The notes below the pieces were generated by a model that was not told the DNA's origin, did no database searches, and saw nothing but the letters and a program-made list of their open reading frames with translations. This document shows, one piece after another, positions 22,103-34,035 of a DNA stretch of 64,000 bases. The stretch is taken from the NCBI GenBank assembly GCA_033002965.1, contig JAURVB010012337.1, forward strand, positions 1 to 64,000. Direction: 5' to 3'. Position 1 is the first letter of the stretch. Each line of letters starts with the position of its first letter. A program made the translations under genes and the position numbers. Source of the stretch: Piper betle (lineage: Eukaryota > Streptophyta > Magnoliopsida > Piperales > Piperaceae).

Positions 22103-23479
22103 TGTAAAACCCATGATTTGAATTAGGGTTTTATAATCTGAACCGGTCGGTTCAACCATTATTTTCAGTGGGGTTAAGTTTTAATTTTCGGTTTGACCAT
22201 TCATTTTCTTAGACGACCATTTGTTTTTCTAAAACAACCATTCGTTTTCTTAGACAACCATTTATTTTTCTAAACGACCATTCGTTTTTCTTTAACACTT
22301 ATATATTTCACACTTCTTTCATTCAGTCTTCATCATCCTTCTCACCTAACCTCTTCTTCTTTTTCTTCTTCTCTTTTCCCTCACGATCCTTACTCAAGCA
22401 AGCCACCACCATTTGCCGTTACCACATGATTGACGATTAGGTACGGAGTAAGAGCTCACTGTTTAGGAGCTTAGACACGTTCGGAGCTTCTACCAGGTCT
22501 GGTCCGTTTAGGACTCGCTTCTTGTTTTATGCTTTACTCTATTGTGTATTATTTTATTACTTGCAGGACGAGTTACGTGGTGTTTTATTGGATCCCACTT
22601 AACTTGGGTCATTTAATCGATCAATCTTCCGGATTAATAACCCTCGAGGATGAGATCCCTCGAGTATATTTTTGAAAACAAGATCCACCACAAATTGCCT
22701 TCGGGCCTATTTATGAATCCCTACCTAGACCTATATATATGTAGTTTTTGCGTATTTTTTTATAGCCACACGAGCGTGCATGTGCCAGTTGATGCCGACA
22801 ACCATATGTGCCAGTTGATGCCGACAACCATATGTGCCAGTTGATGCCGACAACCATATATACCAGTAGTAAGTCAAAAATACCGACAACCATGTTACGT
22901 AAGTGTGTATGAATGAGAAAGTGAATGAAAAAGATGAAAAGAGAAGTCAGAGATTTCATGCAATGTTTTCTTTCATGTGAGAGTTTGCTCTCATATCCAG
23001 TTTTATATTAGTTATACTTTTGGACTAGTAATACTTATTATTGACGTATTTTTTATAATATATATAGGTGATGATCAGGAGTAAGATGAGCCAGGCAGGA
23101 TAGAGGAGCAGTAATGTCTCTTGCACACAAGCACATGCGCAGATTGAATTATTATGACTATTTTAATTGTGTCGTTATGTAATTATGAACAATGAAAATA
23201 TTATGATTTGAAATAATGATAGTTGAATGATGACTAAGTGGGTCGAGACCCTAATGTCGAGAATGTTTTGTTAAGATCAAATTAAATGTTTTTACGTCCA
23301 TATAATAGCATGTTGGGTTTATTTATTTATTTATATTCATCCATGCATAGCTATAGACATCTTCCATTTCGAGACATCGAGAGTAGATCCATAGGATAGG
23401 GTTCGGGTTAGCCGACCTAACCTGGACAAGTGACATTCCGGTTCGGTTCTCGAGCATGAACCGGATTTGGGGTGTTACC
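22103..23479. mobile_element. solo LTR, Ty3/gypsy-like, with 5-bp target-site duplication
   Basis: It begins TGTAAAACCC and ends GGGGTGTTACC (usual end ..ACA, so one base is changed). GATAT stands on both sides (22098-22102 and 23480-23484), an exact 5-bp target-site duplication. Length 1377 bp, no open frame of note, no primer site or polypurine tract. TGTAA-CACCCC-like ends are common in Ty3/gypsy LTRs of plants. A single LTR with a duplication is the product expected from recombination between the two LTRs of a full element. It contains a 26-bp minisatellite. Confidence 0.85.
22781..22858 (+). repeat. 26-bp tandem repeat, three units, inside the solo LTR
   Basis: Unit TGTGCCAGTTGATGCCGACA followed by ACCATA, three units, the last degenerating to TATACCAG. 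The units are nearly identical. Confidence 0.9.
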
Positions 23480-23504
23480 GATATGCATGTAAATTAATGC
23501 ATGG

Positions 23505-23506
<2 letters not shown>

Positions 23507-23555
<49 letters not shown>
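23507..23555. repeat. (AT)n microsatellite
   Basis: About 49 bp of uninterrupted AT just to the right of the solo LTR target-site duplication. Confidence 0.95.
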
Positions 23556-23557
<2 letters not shown>

Positions 23558-23665
23558 CTAATTAATTAGAATGAAAAATCCGAAACCCATGTAAAATTTG
23601 ATCCATGAGCACAAAATAATCGAAGAATTAAAGCTTATTGTGCTTGTAGGTACACCTGCTATTTC

Positions 23666-23823
23666 TTAGTTAGATGAACTTGAAGCAATGCAGGAGAATA
23701 GCGTTAATGGCTGTTGTCTTGATCAGGTTAGGCGGGGAATAAAGAGCCTGCAGAGTACTGGCCCGCATATTCTCATGCAAGAACAGTTCTTTTCATACTC
23801 CATCGTGTGCATGGTTTGGTTAA
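23666..23823 (+). other. exon-like stretch after a splice acceptor, family not recognised
   Basis: After TATTTCTTAG the frame reads LDELEAMQENSVNGCCLDQV then RRGIKSLQSTGPHILMQ and ends at TAG near 23823. The composition and the acceptor suggest a real or former exon. The right arm (26455-26545) keeps only the part from GCGTTAATGG onward, with frame-breaking changes. It may belong to the same gene as 21881-22102, now separated by the solo LTR. Function unknown. Confidence 0.35.
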
Positions 23824-25450
23824 TATAGTGTAACTGTCTGGCAATAATTCAGCAGTGATTAGACATAATATTTGTTCTACATCAAAATTTCAATGGCAAA
23901 TGATTTTTATGAGTACTGCATTAGGTCAAGCTTGCATGCACATTCAAATGATATATATGTATGATAAATAGTATATACATTAACACATTATATGTAATGT
24001 AATATCCTGATATATGAAAACAATATTCAATTTCTAGTTTCTAAAAATAGATTTATAATGCTTTTCATTGCGGCTCCAGGTATTATAAAGTTTGTGTCAT
24101 TAAGTATTACTATAATTTTATCCCTCCAGTTAGGAAAGTCCTAATTATTAGTTAAGTATTATACAATATTTTTTAAATATTTTTCTTTGAAATATATTAA
24201 TTAATTGTAATGTATATTGAAAAATCTAATTCAAAGGTGACTAGCTTTAGTAAATTTTATTTTTTTCATGGGCGCATAAAAAATAGTAAAGATTTTAATT
24301 AAATTATATGTTATAAATAATTACTGAAAATAAGTAAGGATCTTAAACTAAGTTAAAATATATTATTTGAGGCAGATTACATGTAATCCTCTTTCAATAA
24401 CTATAAATAAATAAAAATTCTAATTGAAACTATAATATTATAAATAAAACTAAAGTACACTATTGAATATTATGCAATGTTCAATCATTCTTAGTTGGAA
24501 TATATTAATTAATTGCAGTATATATTGAAAAATTAAATTTAAAAAATAATATTAAACACTATACATATTATTAATTATAAATCAATTACTATAATATTAT
24601 CATTATTATTATTATTATTTTGAATAATGTTAATAATTGTAGTGTACATATTAGTGTACATTATTTATCTAGATTTGGTAAAAACAATTTATCATTGGCA
24701 CGCAAAAAATAATAAAATTTTTTTATTAATGTATCATGTGTTTATAAATAATTATTAAAAATAATTAAGTATCTTAATTAGACCAAGTTAAGATATATAT
24801 CTAACTCAAGTCAAATTACATTTAATCCTCCTATAAATAACTAAAAATAAATAAAAATTCTAAATTAAAAGTAAAACATCAAATTATCAATATAAATTAA
24901 AATTATTTGTATGTTTAAAAAAGATATTCATAAAACGCGTGCATCACACGATTCCGACTAGTAATCATGTACACAACTTGTTACTTAACGTAGTTTTTAC
25001 AAGAAATAAGTAAACCATTGTAAGAAGAAAAGGCATATTGAAGTGCTGCACGTTCCAAATCGCATTCATAAACAGTTTGCACACAGCCGAAGCATTAAAA
25101 CCAAATGTACCATATTAAAACAAATGTACCGAAGCATTAAAACAAATGCAATCACTTGATCACATTGTACAAAGAATTTTTTGTAGCAAAGTCATGATGT
25201 GTGTGACTTCGATGAAAATCTTCAAATTTTGTTGTTTTTGTTGACATGACATGAAATACTAGTTTGTTGGTAACTATTTATTATTATAAATACTTAGATG
25301 TACCATAAAGATAGAAAACTTTGTAGGCCTTATAAAGAATGATAAAACTCAAAGAAGTACCCGAGTAATTTATTTATGCATCTCAAATCAACTGACTTCT
25401 CCACTGCTTACATCAATTAATAGCGAGGCCATGCACAAGATTTCATCCCC
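23824..25450. repeat. AT-rich repeat E (inverted copies at 25805-26455 and 31870-32890)
   Basis: 23870-24370 is the reverse complement of 25810-26420, and about 24020-25450 is the reverse complement of 31870-32890, except for a stretch near 24900-25190 found only here. Landmarks are CATTGCGGCTCCAG, ATCCCTCCAGTTAGGAAAG and GTTGACATGACATGAAAT. No coding signal. It leads directly into the CNGC exon at 25507. Confidence 0.75.
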
Positions 25451-25506
25451 CAGAGTGCTTGAAGGCTGAAACTATTACTTTTGCTTACCTTTTGTTGTGT
25501 TTGCAG

Positions 25507-25719
25507 TTCAATAGTGCACTTTACGGTGGTGCAAAAGGTTGGATAAAGAGAGAAATTTCACTCTTGGGTTCTTATATTCCTGGAATAATGAATCCCCACG
25601 CTAAGGCTGTACAACGGTGGAATAAGTTCTTTGTTATTTCCTTCTTGGTAGCAATATTTATTGACCCATTATTCTTCTTCTTATTATACTCTGAGGGAGA
25701 AACTACCCAATGCACATGA
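25507..25719 (+). pseudogene. CNGC19/20-like exon, first membrane segment
   Basis: CNGCs are plant plasma-membrane or tonoplast cation channels gated by cyclic nucleotides and calmodulin. After the acceptor TTTGCAG the frame reads NSALYGGAKGWIKREISLLG then SYIPGIMNPHAKAVQRWNKF, then a hydrophobic S1 helix (FVISFLVAIFIDPLFFFLL). This is the family's conserved region around S1. The frame stops after QCT at 25719, before the S2 region, so the exon is truncated or its donor is lost. S5, pore and C-linker pieces of the same kind of gene lie at 32.9-36.9 kb, suggesting one channel gene was scattered here. Confidence 0.85.
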
Positions 25720-25804
25720 TTTAAGCATTAGCATTCATTCTCTAATGAAACTATCAAATAAAGCAAAAAAGGTTCTACTAAATACGGTGTATAATGAAAC
25801 ATAT

Positions 25805-27480
25805 AATTTGCCTCGAATAAGACATTTTATCTTAGTTTAAGATCCTTTCTTATTTTCAGTAATTATTTATAAACATATAATTTAATTAAAATGTTTACTA
25901 TTTTTTATGTGCCCATGAAAAAAATGAAATTTACTAAAGCCAGTCACCTTTGAATTAGATTTTTCAACATACAATACAATTAATTAATATATTTCTAATA
26001 AAAATATTTGAAAAATATTGTATAATACTTAACTAATATTTTTTGAATAGGAAAGGAAAAGATTGTAAAAATACTTGATTCTTTGATAAAAAGTGTAAAA
26101 TTTAAAGTAAATATTTAATTAGGACTTTCCTAACTGGAGGGATAAAATTATAATAATACTTAATGACACAAACTTTATTATATGTGGAGCCGCAATGAAA
26201 AGCATTGTAAAACTATTTTTAGAAATTAGAAATTGAATGTTGTTTTCTCAGGATATCACATTACATATAATGTGTTAATGTATATACTATTTATCATACA
26301 TATATATCATTTGGATGTGCATGCAAGCTTGACCTAATGCAGTACTCATAAAAATCATTTGCCATTGAAAATTTGATGTAGAACAAAGATTATGTTTAAT
26401 CACTGCTGGATTATTGCCAAACAGTTACACTATATTAGCCAAACCATGCACCCGATGGAGTACGAAAACAACTGTTCTTGCATGAGAATATGCTGGTCAG
26501 TACTGTGCAGGCTCTTTATTCCCCCCTAGCCTGATCAAAACAACAGCCATTAACGCATATACCAAATACATTGATTTAATCTTTACATGTATCTTCACTT
26601 ACCCTACCTGCTTCACCTTCAAAATGCTCAACATAAACAGACATGACTAGGCCCTCACTGAATAAGATCTATTTGAAGAAATTACATGCGATATTATCCT
26701 CTCCTTTGAGGTAACCAGCCAACAACAGCAAGGATATTCATAAAACTGCTGCACACATTTGCAATAACTATCATGCCAAAACAGTAATATTCTTACACAC
26801 GGTACAAGAAAGATGAAGACGATCAACAAAGTAGATCAGAGACATCTCCATCAGATGACCTTGCTCTATATATGATCTTATGACACAGCCTTTATTCATC
26901 TTAATTAAGCTAGAACTTAGATCTTCGAAACCGTTTCTAGTGCAAAAAACCTAGATCAATATGGAAAAAATAAGCCTGGATCAATTGTCACTCCTTCCAG
27001 TGGTAAATGATAATGAGTGGTATATCAGAACCTAATTTGTAATGTGCGGGCTATGTGAAAGATATATATTTGATTGTTAACAACTGCATACACTTTAAAC
27101 CACATAATATTAACTTCCACATAATATTACCCGCCCTTTCTTGAAGACCAGGTACCATTTCCATCACCTCGTAGCATATTTTAGATGATGATTTTGATAA
27201 CTTTGAACGCATGGATGGAATTTAATGGATTTCAGATACGGCGATCGGACCCAGTTGAGACCGAACAAGCTGTGTTGCGGTTACCTCCTTTTCCTCCGCC
27301 CATGAAGAAACAATTGAGTTTAAGGCGATGATGATCGTTTCTTCTTTCCCTGTTTTTGGAACTCTAGGTTACACAAGGTTGCTTCTTCATCTTGTCTGAA
27401 TTTTTATCAGTGTTGTAGAAATCTAGAGTTGTACTTGATTTTTTAATCTTGGTTTTGAACTAATTGGGTTTGTGGATTGC
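25805..27480. repeat. right arm of the inverted repeat (pairs with 20906-21880 and 23697-24370)
   Basis: Reverse complement of the left arm but without the 1.8-kb block that holds the two exon-like stretches and the solo LTR. The arms end near 27480 (GTTTTGAACTAATTGGG). The open frame at 26647-26829 lies in this arm and is not conserved as coding. Confidence 0.8.
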
Positions 27481-28130
27481 AGGTAATTGTTAATGTTTTG
27501 GAGTTAGGCGGAGGCGGTGGCGGAACTAATAATTAATCGACACTTGTTCAACGTTTTGAACTTTCATACATAAAGTGATGTGGTTAGCGTCTTCATCAAT
27601 GTTCATATTGTGATGCGATTTAGAAGTTTTTCATTTTTGATAGCTAGGGGAACAGACTTTATGTTTTCATTTTTGATATCTAGGGGAACAGACTTCCTGG
27701 AATGTGAGAATATGCTTGGTGAACCGACTTGTATTGGTGAATCATTTTTTTTCTGGTTTTTTGTGTTGGCCTTTACCCACCGTTTCAGAATTCAGATATT
27801 TCCTCACCTTAAAATTGAGGTTTGAGAAAAAGAAGTGATGTTTGGCTAGATTGGTCTCAACTCTTTAATTGTCCCAAAAATAGCTTTTTGGTTGAATACT
27901 GAAGGAAAAAAATAAAGAGAGGAACCTTAAGCTTAAGCTAGGGCTGTTCAACTTACAACTTAGATGAACACTCGAACCCAAAAGCTGGATTTAGATTGGA
28001 AGTTTGAGTAGATGTTAAATGAGCTGGCCATAAGTACGTTCATGACTCACTCAACTTAGCTGGACCGGAAATTTGATATTTTATATAAAGAAATGAGCTA
28101 AACTGGAGATCGGTTGGACTAGATTAGATA
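27481..28130. other. spacer, no gene supported
   Basis: An 81-codon plus-strand frame at 27580-27825 contains two near-identical segments (FSFLI.RGTDF) from a 30-bp tandem duplication. I see no family. Near 27938 there is a TAGGGCTGTTCAACTT motif similar to ends of short hAT-type elements. Confidence 0.4.
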
Positions 28131-28430
28131 GATGGAGTGGAACCCTAGCTTTAGTGAAGATGCTACTTACCGTACCACCTTAACGTGTCTCTTCGCCAAC
28201 TCCAAGGCCCCCTTACCCAGCAACAATGTTAGCGCCGGACTACCATCTCTTTTGCCATTGCGTGCAACCAACGCCCAACCAAAATCCTCAGCATCTTCCA
28301 GCGCCAACCGCCAACCAACCAACACACCCACCAGCATCAAATCTTCAACCTTCTTCCCCTACATATATATATATGTATATGTATATATAGATACCCATCA
28401 ACCATAACCCGCACCCAGCATTTCCCAACC
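28131..28430 (+). promoter_or_regulatory. probable upstream and leader region of the EF-hand gene
   Basis: C-rich sequence with CCAACCAACCAACA, then an ATATAT…GTATATATAG tract and a C/A-rich leader ending TTTCCCAACC just before ATG at 28431. A 91-codon open frame here (from 28132) is low complexity and probably not translated. No defined promoter element was confirmed. Confidence 0.35.
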
Positions 28431-29808
28431 ATGAGTGTGGTCGTCTTTGTTGGGAAATATACACTCCAGCGAAAATAAGCCAGAAAATATTTCCCCTACT
28501 CGATGAAATGAATAGGAGACACCCAAGATAAAAATGGATGGAAACTTTCCTCCCAATTTAGAGAAAAGAAAACCAACCTACTCGATCAACTTTGATTAAG
28601 AAATCTCTTACAATCAAGTATCGAAATACAATTTTGAAAAAACTCTCCTAACCTAAATCAGATCAATAACAAGATCTGAAAGATACAATGCTTGAGAAAT
28701 TGAGAAAAATATCATACACCTCAAATGAAAAAATGGATCAATCTCACACCCTGGATTACGACCCCACTTCAACTTGAGATGATGAAAAACTTCTCCAAAC
28801 TCTCCCCTTGTGAGTGAAACCACTCCCCGTTATATGTGGAAAAACTCCACCCAATACATGTAGAAAATTCTACCAAAGTGTGAAAAACTTCACCCCAATG
28901 AAAGTAGAAACTCTACCCAAATGTAGAAAACTCCACCCAAAAGAGTAACACTACTCCCAATTACAATCCACAGACAAAGGTAGAGAAAAGATAACCAAAG
29001 AAATTAACCACTGTTGATCTTGTCGAAAAACCCGAAGTCATATCTTCACCTCACAACAAACAATTTCACTTTCTTCTCTCACATGCACTACCAATAGTAA
29101 CCCTGTCTAGATCTGTAATCCTTCAAGTCTCCCCTAAAGAAGAACACTCTATGGAACTTCCCCAAAGGGAAAGCACACCGAACACATACCTCTAATTACA
29201 TATTTATAGACTAGAGATATGAATACCACTTGGAAATGAAGAGCCAACTCCAAACACTACTTCTTAAGCATTGGAATCCTCACTAATGAGTCTCTTCACG
29301 TATTCCACAAATTCTCATCGAATTCATCGTACCTCTTGGTTTATCTTCATGTCTTCATGACTTTCAATGTGACTGAACGCTTTCTCATGGGAGGAATATC
29401 TCAACAGTCTTTGATGGGTTGATGCTCTCCCGCTTCGTCGAGGACGGCGAGGCCTTCGGCGCCTGCGTCGACATGCGGTTCACCGCCCTGGACGAGGACG
29501 TTGACGGCGTGCTATCTCGGTCGGAGCTCAAGAGGGGGTTTGAGGGTGTCGGCATGCTGGCCGGCTTGGACGCGTTTGGGGAGGAGGCGGGGGGCGTGTA
29601 CGACAATGCACTGTTCTCGGACAACTTTGATGCCGACGGCAATGGCGGCGTTGATGCGACGGCGTTCTGGGCCGTGATGAAGGAGGTGTTGCTGGCGCTG
29701 GCGCTCGGCATTGGGGAGTCGCCCGTGCATATTGCCACCGAGAATGATAGCATGCTTATGGAGGTGGTTGAGCACGAAGCTGCCATTGTTAGAAGGTGTG
29801 TGTTTTGA
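28431..29808 (+). pseudogene. EF-hand calcium-binding protein gene, split by an LTR insertion
   Basis: The first codons (ATG at 28431, MSVVVF…) lie left of a 959-bp insertion. The reading frame resumes exactly after the target-site duplication at 29412 and runs to TGA at 29806-29808. The right part reads LSRFVEDGEAFGACVDMRF, then a canonical EF-hand loop DEDVDGVLSRSE (D1, D3, D5, G6, E12), then a second loop DADGNGGVDATA in which position 12 is Ala instead of Glu, followed by a helix and EHEAAIV. The total would be about 138 residues, normal for this small plant family of two-EF-hand proteins. The coding part is GC-rich and otherwise undamaged, so the LTR is the main lesion. A fragment of the same gene sits at 20721-20818. 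Confidence 0.85.
28448..29406. mobile_element. LTR insertion (copia-like solo LTR) in the EF-hand gene
   Basis: It starts TGTTGGGAAATA and ends TATCTCAACA, with GTCTT on both sides (28443-28447 and 29407-29411), an exact 5-bp target-site duplication. The TGTTG…CAACA ends are typical of plant Ty1/copia LTRs. It carries no gag, pol, primer site or polypurine tract, so it is a solo LTR or a very small non-autonomous element. Internally there are short repeats of the type GTAGAAA(A)CTC.ACCCA near 28850-28950. Confidence 0.85.
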
Positions 29809-30690
29809 GGAATAAGAAGAGTTTTTGCTTAATGTACATTACTGATGTAATTGCTGTTCTTGTTCTTGGTCTAATCGTGTATGGCTCTTTTTATCTTTTT
29901 TGTGTTTTGCTTGATCTTTTGATTAATGAGAACTAATTAGATTTGGTGGTTTGTTGGGTCAGATTGTTTTTTGCTGAGATTGCAATATTGCAGAACAAAA
30001 TTGACAATACAACTATTTTGAATCCTGATAATAATTATTTTAGCTCATTCCATACACCTGTGGACATAATCGAGCTGATATGACATAAACCAAGGTATTG
30101 AAGAAAAACAGCAGCTGATGATTTTCCCAAGAGCGTCAATTGAGAGTGTGAAATGAGAAGTATGGTGGGAAGAGAAGCTGGACAATTCTCTTGACTTGAA
30201 ACAATATTGGGAATAGCATTGTGTGGTGATTTACAAACATACTATAATAATATATCTTAAACCCGCATGCAGATTCCCCTTGATCAAATCTCCATCTCTC
30301 AATCAAACAAGGACCCGAACCTAAAGAATGCATATAAATATATTATGGGTATATGCTTAAGCGAATAAACCATGGAAATATTTTCTTGTAACTATTTCAT
30401 ATTCAATGGTGGTAAGAGAAGGAAGAATTTTACCAAGTGCTTCTATTCCACTTTCAGGGTAAATATTATGAAGCTCACATTTGCTTGGTAATGCAGGAAA
30501 ATATGAGCATCCTCTATGGCCTTTGTGTACATTTTTTCTATGAGTTAGCTTAGGTTTACGGGTCTCTCTTTGGGAGCACGTAGAGGGCAAAGAAGAAGAA
30601 CAATAATATCATTGTCTGAAGTAATAAAGTCATAATTATAACCAACACTTCTATATATAATATTATTGCTCAAAAATCATGGTATCGTCA
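29809..30690. other. 3' flank of the EF-hand gene; no further gene supported
   Basis: The first 150 bp are T-rich, as expected of a 3' UTR and terminator region. A 77-codon minus-strand frame at 30357-30590 (CSQRETRKPKLTHRKNVHKG…) is not recognised. Confidence 0.45.
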
Positions 30691-30691
30691 G

Positions 30692-31560
30692 GTTAGAAAT
30701 CGGTCGGCTCTAAATGACTTCAAATTGGAATCGGATTTCATATTTCATCCGTACCCATTGCAGAATTTTGAAACGGGGGCTCTTATATTTCATATATATC
30801 TAGTCCAAACTTATACCTCTAAGAGTCTTTGGGTTATTTTGAAAACACGTAATTTGAAATATAGTTTTAAATACTGTACCAGTGACCATACCAAATTTTT
30901 AAGTGATACAAGTTATATTTGACTCAACTGAATTGAAATAAATTTAATTTTTTATAATATAATCAAGTTTTAAATAGTCGGGTTCAAGTTTGCTAAATGG
31001 GTTTAGATTTAGGTAGTAAAAATTTAAATAATAAATGGTCGAATTTGACACATGAGTTTAAGGTAATTAACGAGTTTAATAGGTATGAGTTATATCCTAC
31101 CAAACCTGACCGATAGACGCCTCTAAATGAGATTCAAATTCAAAGTTGGAGGTCCGACTTCCTGATCCCTTTTAATATCGAATTCAAATAAATTTTTGCA
31201 AAAGACTGTCTTCCTATATCAACTTTGAATTAGAAAAAACAGCCAATACTTTTTTATCCCAATTGGATACACCAAGTTGTTTAACAAATCAATTTATTGT
31301 TTTCTTAAAAATGGATCGGTTCCAAATGACTTCAAATTGGAATCGGATTTCATGTTTAATCTGAGCCCATCCAAGAGTTTTGGAACTGCGTCCTTAATCC
31401 TTATATTTCATGTATATATCTAATCCAAACCTATCCCACTAGGACGGTCTTTGGGAAATTTGAAGCATAGTTTTAAATACCATATTGGTGACCATACCAA
31501 ATTTTTAGGGAGTACGAAGAATATTTGACTCAATCAGGTCGAATTGGATTGAACTATATT
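30692..31560. repeat. pair of direct repeats of about 250 bp
   Basis: Units at about 30692-30935 and 31312-31560 share AAATGACTTCAAATTGGAAT, TCTTTGGG and GACCATACCAAATTTTTA. They are separated by about 380 bp of AT-rich DNA. They could be ends of an unidentified element. No coding content. Confidence 0.7.
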
Positions 31561-31869
31561 TTAAAATTATAAATAAAGTATTTATTACATATTAAAAGCA
31601 TATTTTTCCATCAATATTTTATTAAATACCAATTAAAATATAGAAATTTTCAACAAATAAATTAGATGTTGTGAAAATTCCGTATTAAAAACGGGGTAGA
31701 TCAAAGTGGTACAAAAACTTAAACAGCTAAACTATAAAACTACGATTTAAAGATTGTATGTAGGGTCTTGTAGGGCGCCACAAGGACATTTGCGGGCCCC
31801 ACATTACACGATGAACTTATTGGGCCAGGCTATCTTTTCAAGAGTAGAGCCCATAACCACCTTACTGGG

Positions 31870-32890
31870 GGATGAAATCTTGTGCATGGCCTTGCTATTA
31901 ATTCATGTAAGCAATGGAGAAGTCAGTTGATTTGAGATGCATAAATAAATAACTCGGGTTCTTCTTTGAGTTTTATCATTCTTTATAAGTCCTACAAAGT
32001 TTTCTATCTTTATGGTACATCTAAGTATTTATAATAATAAATAGTTACCAACAAACTAGCATTTCATGTCATGTCAACAAAAACAACAAAATTTGAAGCA
32101 TTTCAACGAAGTCACCATAATACATATTATTTTTTGCGTGCCTATGATAAATTGATTTTTACCAAATCTAGGTAAATAATGTACACTATTATATACACTA
32201 CAATTATTAACATTATTCAAAATAATAATAATATATATTACTATTATAATTGATTTATAATTAATAATATGCGTATTGTTTAATATTTTTTTAATTGAAT
32301 TTTTCAATATATACTTCAATTAATTAATATATTCCAAATAAGATTGATTGAACATTGCATAATATTCAATAGTGTACTTTAGTTTTATTTCTAATATTTT
32401 AATTTCAATTATAATTTTTATTTATTTATAGTTATTGAAAGAGGATTATATGTAATTTGCCTCAAATAAGATATTTTAACTTAGTTTAAGATCCTTACTT
32501 ATTTTCAGTAATTATTTATAAACATATAATTTAATTAAAATGCTTACTATTTTTTATGTGCCCATGAAAAAAATTAAATTTACTAAAGCTAGTCACCTTT
32601 GAATTAGATTTTTCAATATACATTACAATTAATTAATATATTTCTAATAAAAATATTTTAAAAATATTGTATAATACTTAACTAAAAATTTTGAATAAGA
32701 AAGGATAAGATTGTAAAAATACTTTATTGTTTGATAAAAAGTGTACAATTTAAAGTAAATTTTTAATTAGGACTTTCTTAACCGGAGGGATAAAATTATA
32801 ATAATACTTAATGACACAAACTTTATGATATCTGGAGCCGCAATGAAAAGCATTGTCAAACTATTTTTAGAAACTAGAAATTAAATGTCA
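31870..32890 (-). repeat. repeat E, inverted copy
   Basis: Reverse complement of about 24020-25450, lacking the 24900-25190 part. It starts at GATGAAATCTTGTGCATGGCC (as 25435 in reverse) and ends beside the CNGC fragment at 32890. Confidence 0.8.
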
Positions 32891-34005
32891 TAGTATATCT
32901 CGTTGAAGGCCATCTGGCAGGTTATCAAGGAATTTGTAGATGCTTTACTTGCAGTTCGTGATATCCAGTTTGTCAGCCACTTTATGTAAAGCATCTAAAT
33001 CTCTCTGGAATTCCGCACTTTGCTACAGTTCGTACATTACCATGAAAAGGGAACCCAGGGAAGTCAATAATTTGAAGATTAATGAATAAATCATACTAAA
33101 CTAAAGACTCCGGAAGCCCTGTACAAGGAGCAATGTTGATATGAAAATTGTCTAAAGGTACCTCCGTAATGATTCAGGAAGTCCCCTTTGGCTCATCCAC
33201 TGCTCAACATCGTGAAGCCTAAGTTGCATATCTAGCCTCCTTCACATACAAGTGAGTTAAAATAAATCAGCATATGTAAAAAGATATACAAATCATCACA
33301 AATTATGGATGATATGCATATTTCCAAATATACTCTGAGGGAGAAACTACCCAATGCACATGTTTAAGCATTAGCATTAATTCTCTAATGAAACTATCAA
33401 ATAAAGAAAAAAGGTTCTACTATGTACGGTGTATAATGAATATTCACAAAATACACGTATGAGTGGAGGGGATGCCTTGCTCCTGGGACAATATGCTATC
33501 TTTCCTATGAACAGTACAACAAAATAAACTTGCTTTCCCCTTTCCTTGGGAGAGACAAACACACACGCACACAGCTAGAAGGGCTTGCAGAGAGAGATAG
33601 AGTGTGCATCATATTTGATACCTGCGACCAAGAGACAGGACAAAGTTCTGCATAAGTATAAGACCAAGACCAACAATGCCCATGGTGAATAACACCTCCC
33701 ACTCAAAATAACTTGGAGTCTGGTTTGCTGCTAGGGTACTAATTTGTTGCAGAAGAGTCCACCAAGCTAGGAAACTTGTCAATCGAAAGGAATGAAAGAT
33801 CTAAAATATTGAAAAAGACAAAAATAAGTGTTCGAGGTCTGGAAGTACCTGAAATCCCCAAAACAACGGATATATGTATCTTTTACGAAAACTCTGGTGA
33901 GTAGATAGTAGAACTGCTTGGTTATAGATCCCATGTGAAAAGGTACCATTTTGAGTTAATTCTGTAAATACTTTCTGTTATGCATTAATTCATCATGTTG
34001 GCCGT
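32890..34005 (-). pseudogene. CNGC19/20-like fragment: pore, C-linker and start of nucleotide-binding domain
   Basis: Minus-strand order follows the channel. About 33780-33620 encodes the pore-S6 exon (QQISTLA-type motif, SYFEWEVLFTMGIVGLGL…MQNF..SLGRR, donor GTATCA). About 33240-33161 encodes the C-linker (RLDMQLRLHDVEQWMSQRGLPE, cf. the DVEQWMS..LP signature), with donor GTACC. About 32945-32890 encodes FLDNLPDGLQRDI, the family's …NLP.DLQRDI block. A part of the pore exon (..LLFALLIGN..) is missing, and introns have shifted. The same pore exon occurs in opposite orientation at 36405-36860. Non-functional. Confidence 0.85.
33330..33440 (+). repeat. direct copy of 25690-25800 (end of the CNGC S1 exon and intron)
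   Basis: TACTCTGAGGGAGAAACTACC through TTCTACTA.GTACGGTGTATA is shared. It lies between minus-strand CNGC exons, so it is a separately rearranged piece. Confidence 0.8.
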
Positions 34006-34035
34006 ATTACTGGATTACAAAATTCAACGGCTATG

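Noticed and set aside
22781..22858. Possible CRISPR-like array of 26-bp units
   Set aside because: Units are directly adjacent with no spacers; it is a three-unit minisatellite in a plant LTR.
28132..28407. 91-codon frame upstream of the EF-hand gene
   Set aside because: Low-complexity Ser/Pro/Asn sequence ending in Ile-Tyr-Val repeats from a microsatellite; more likely promoter or leader.
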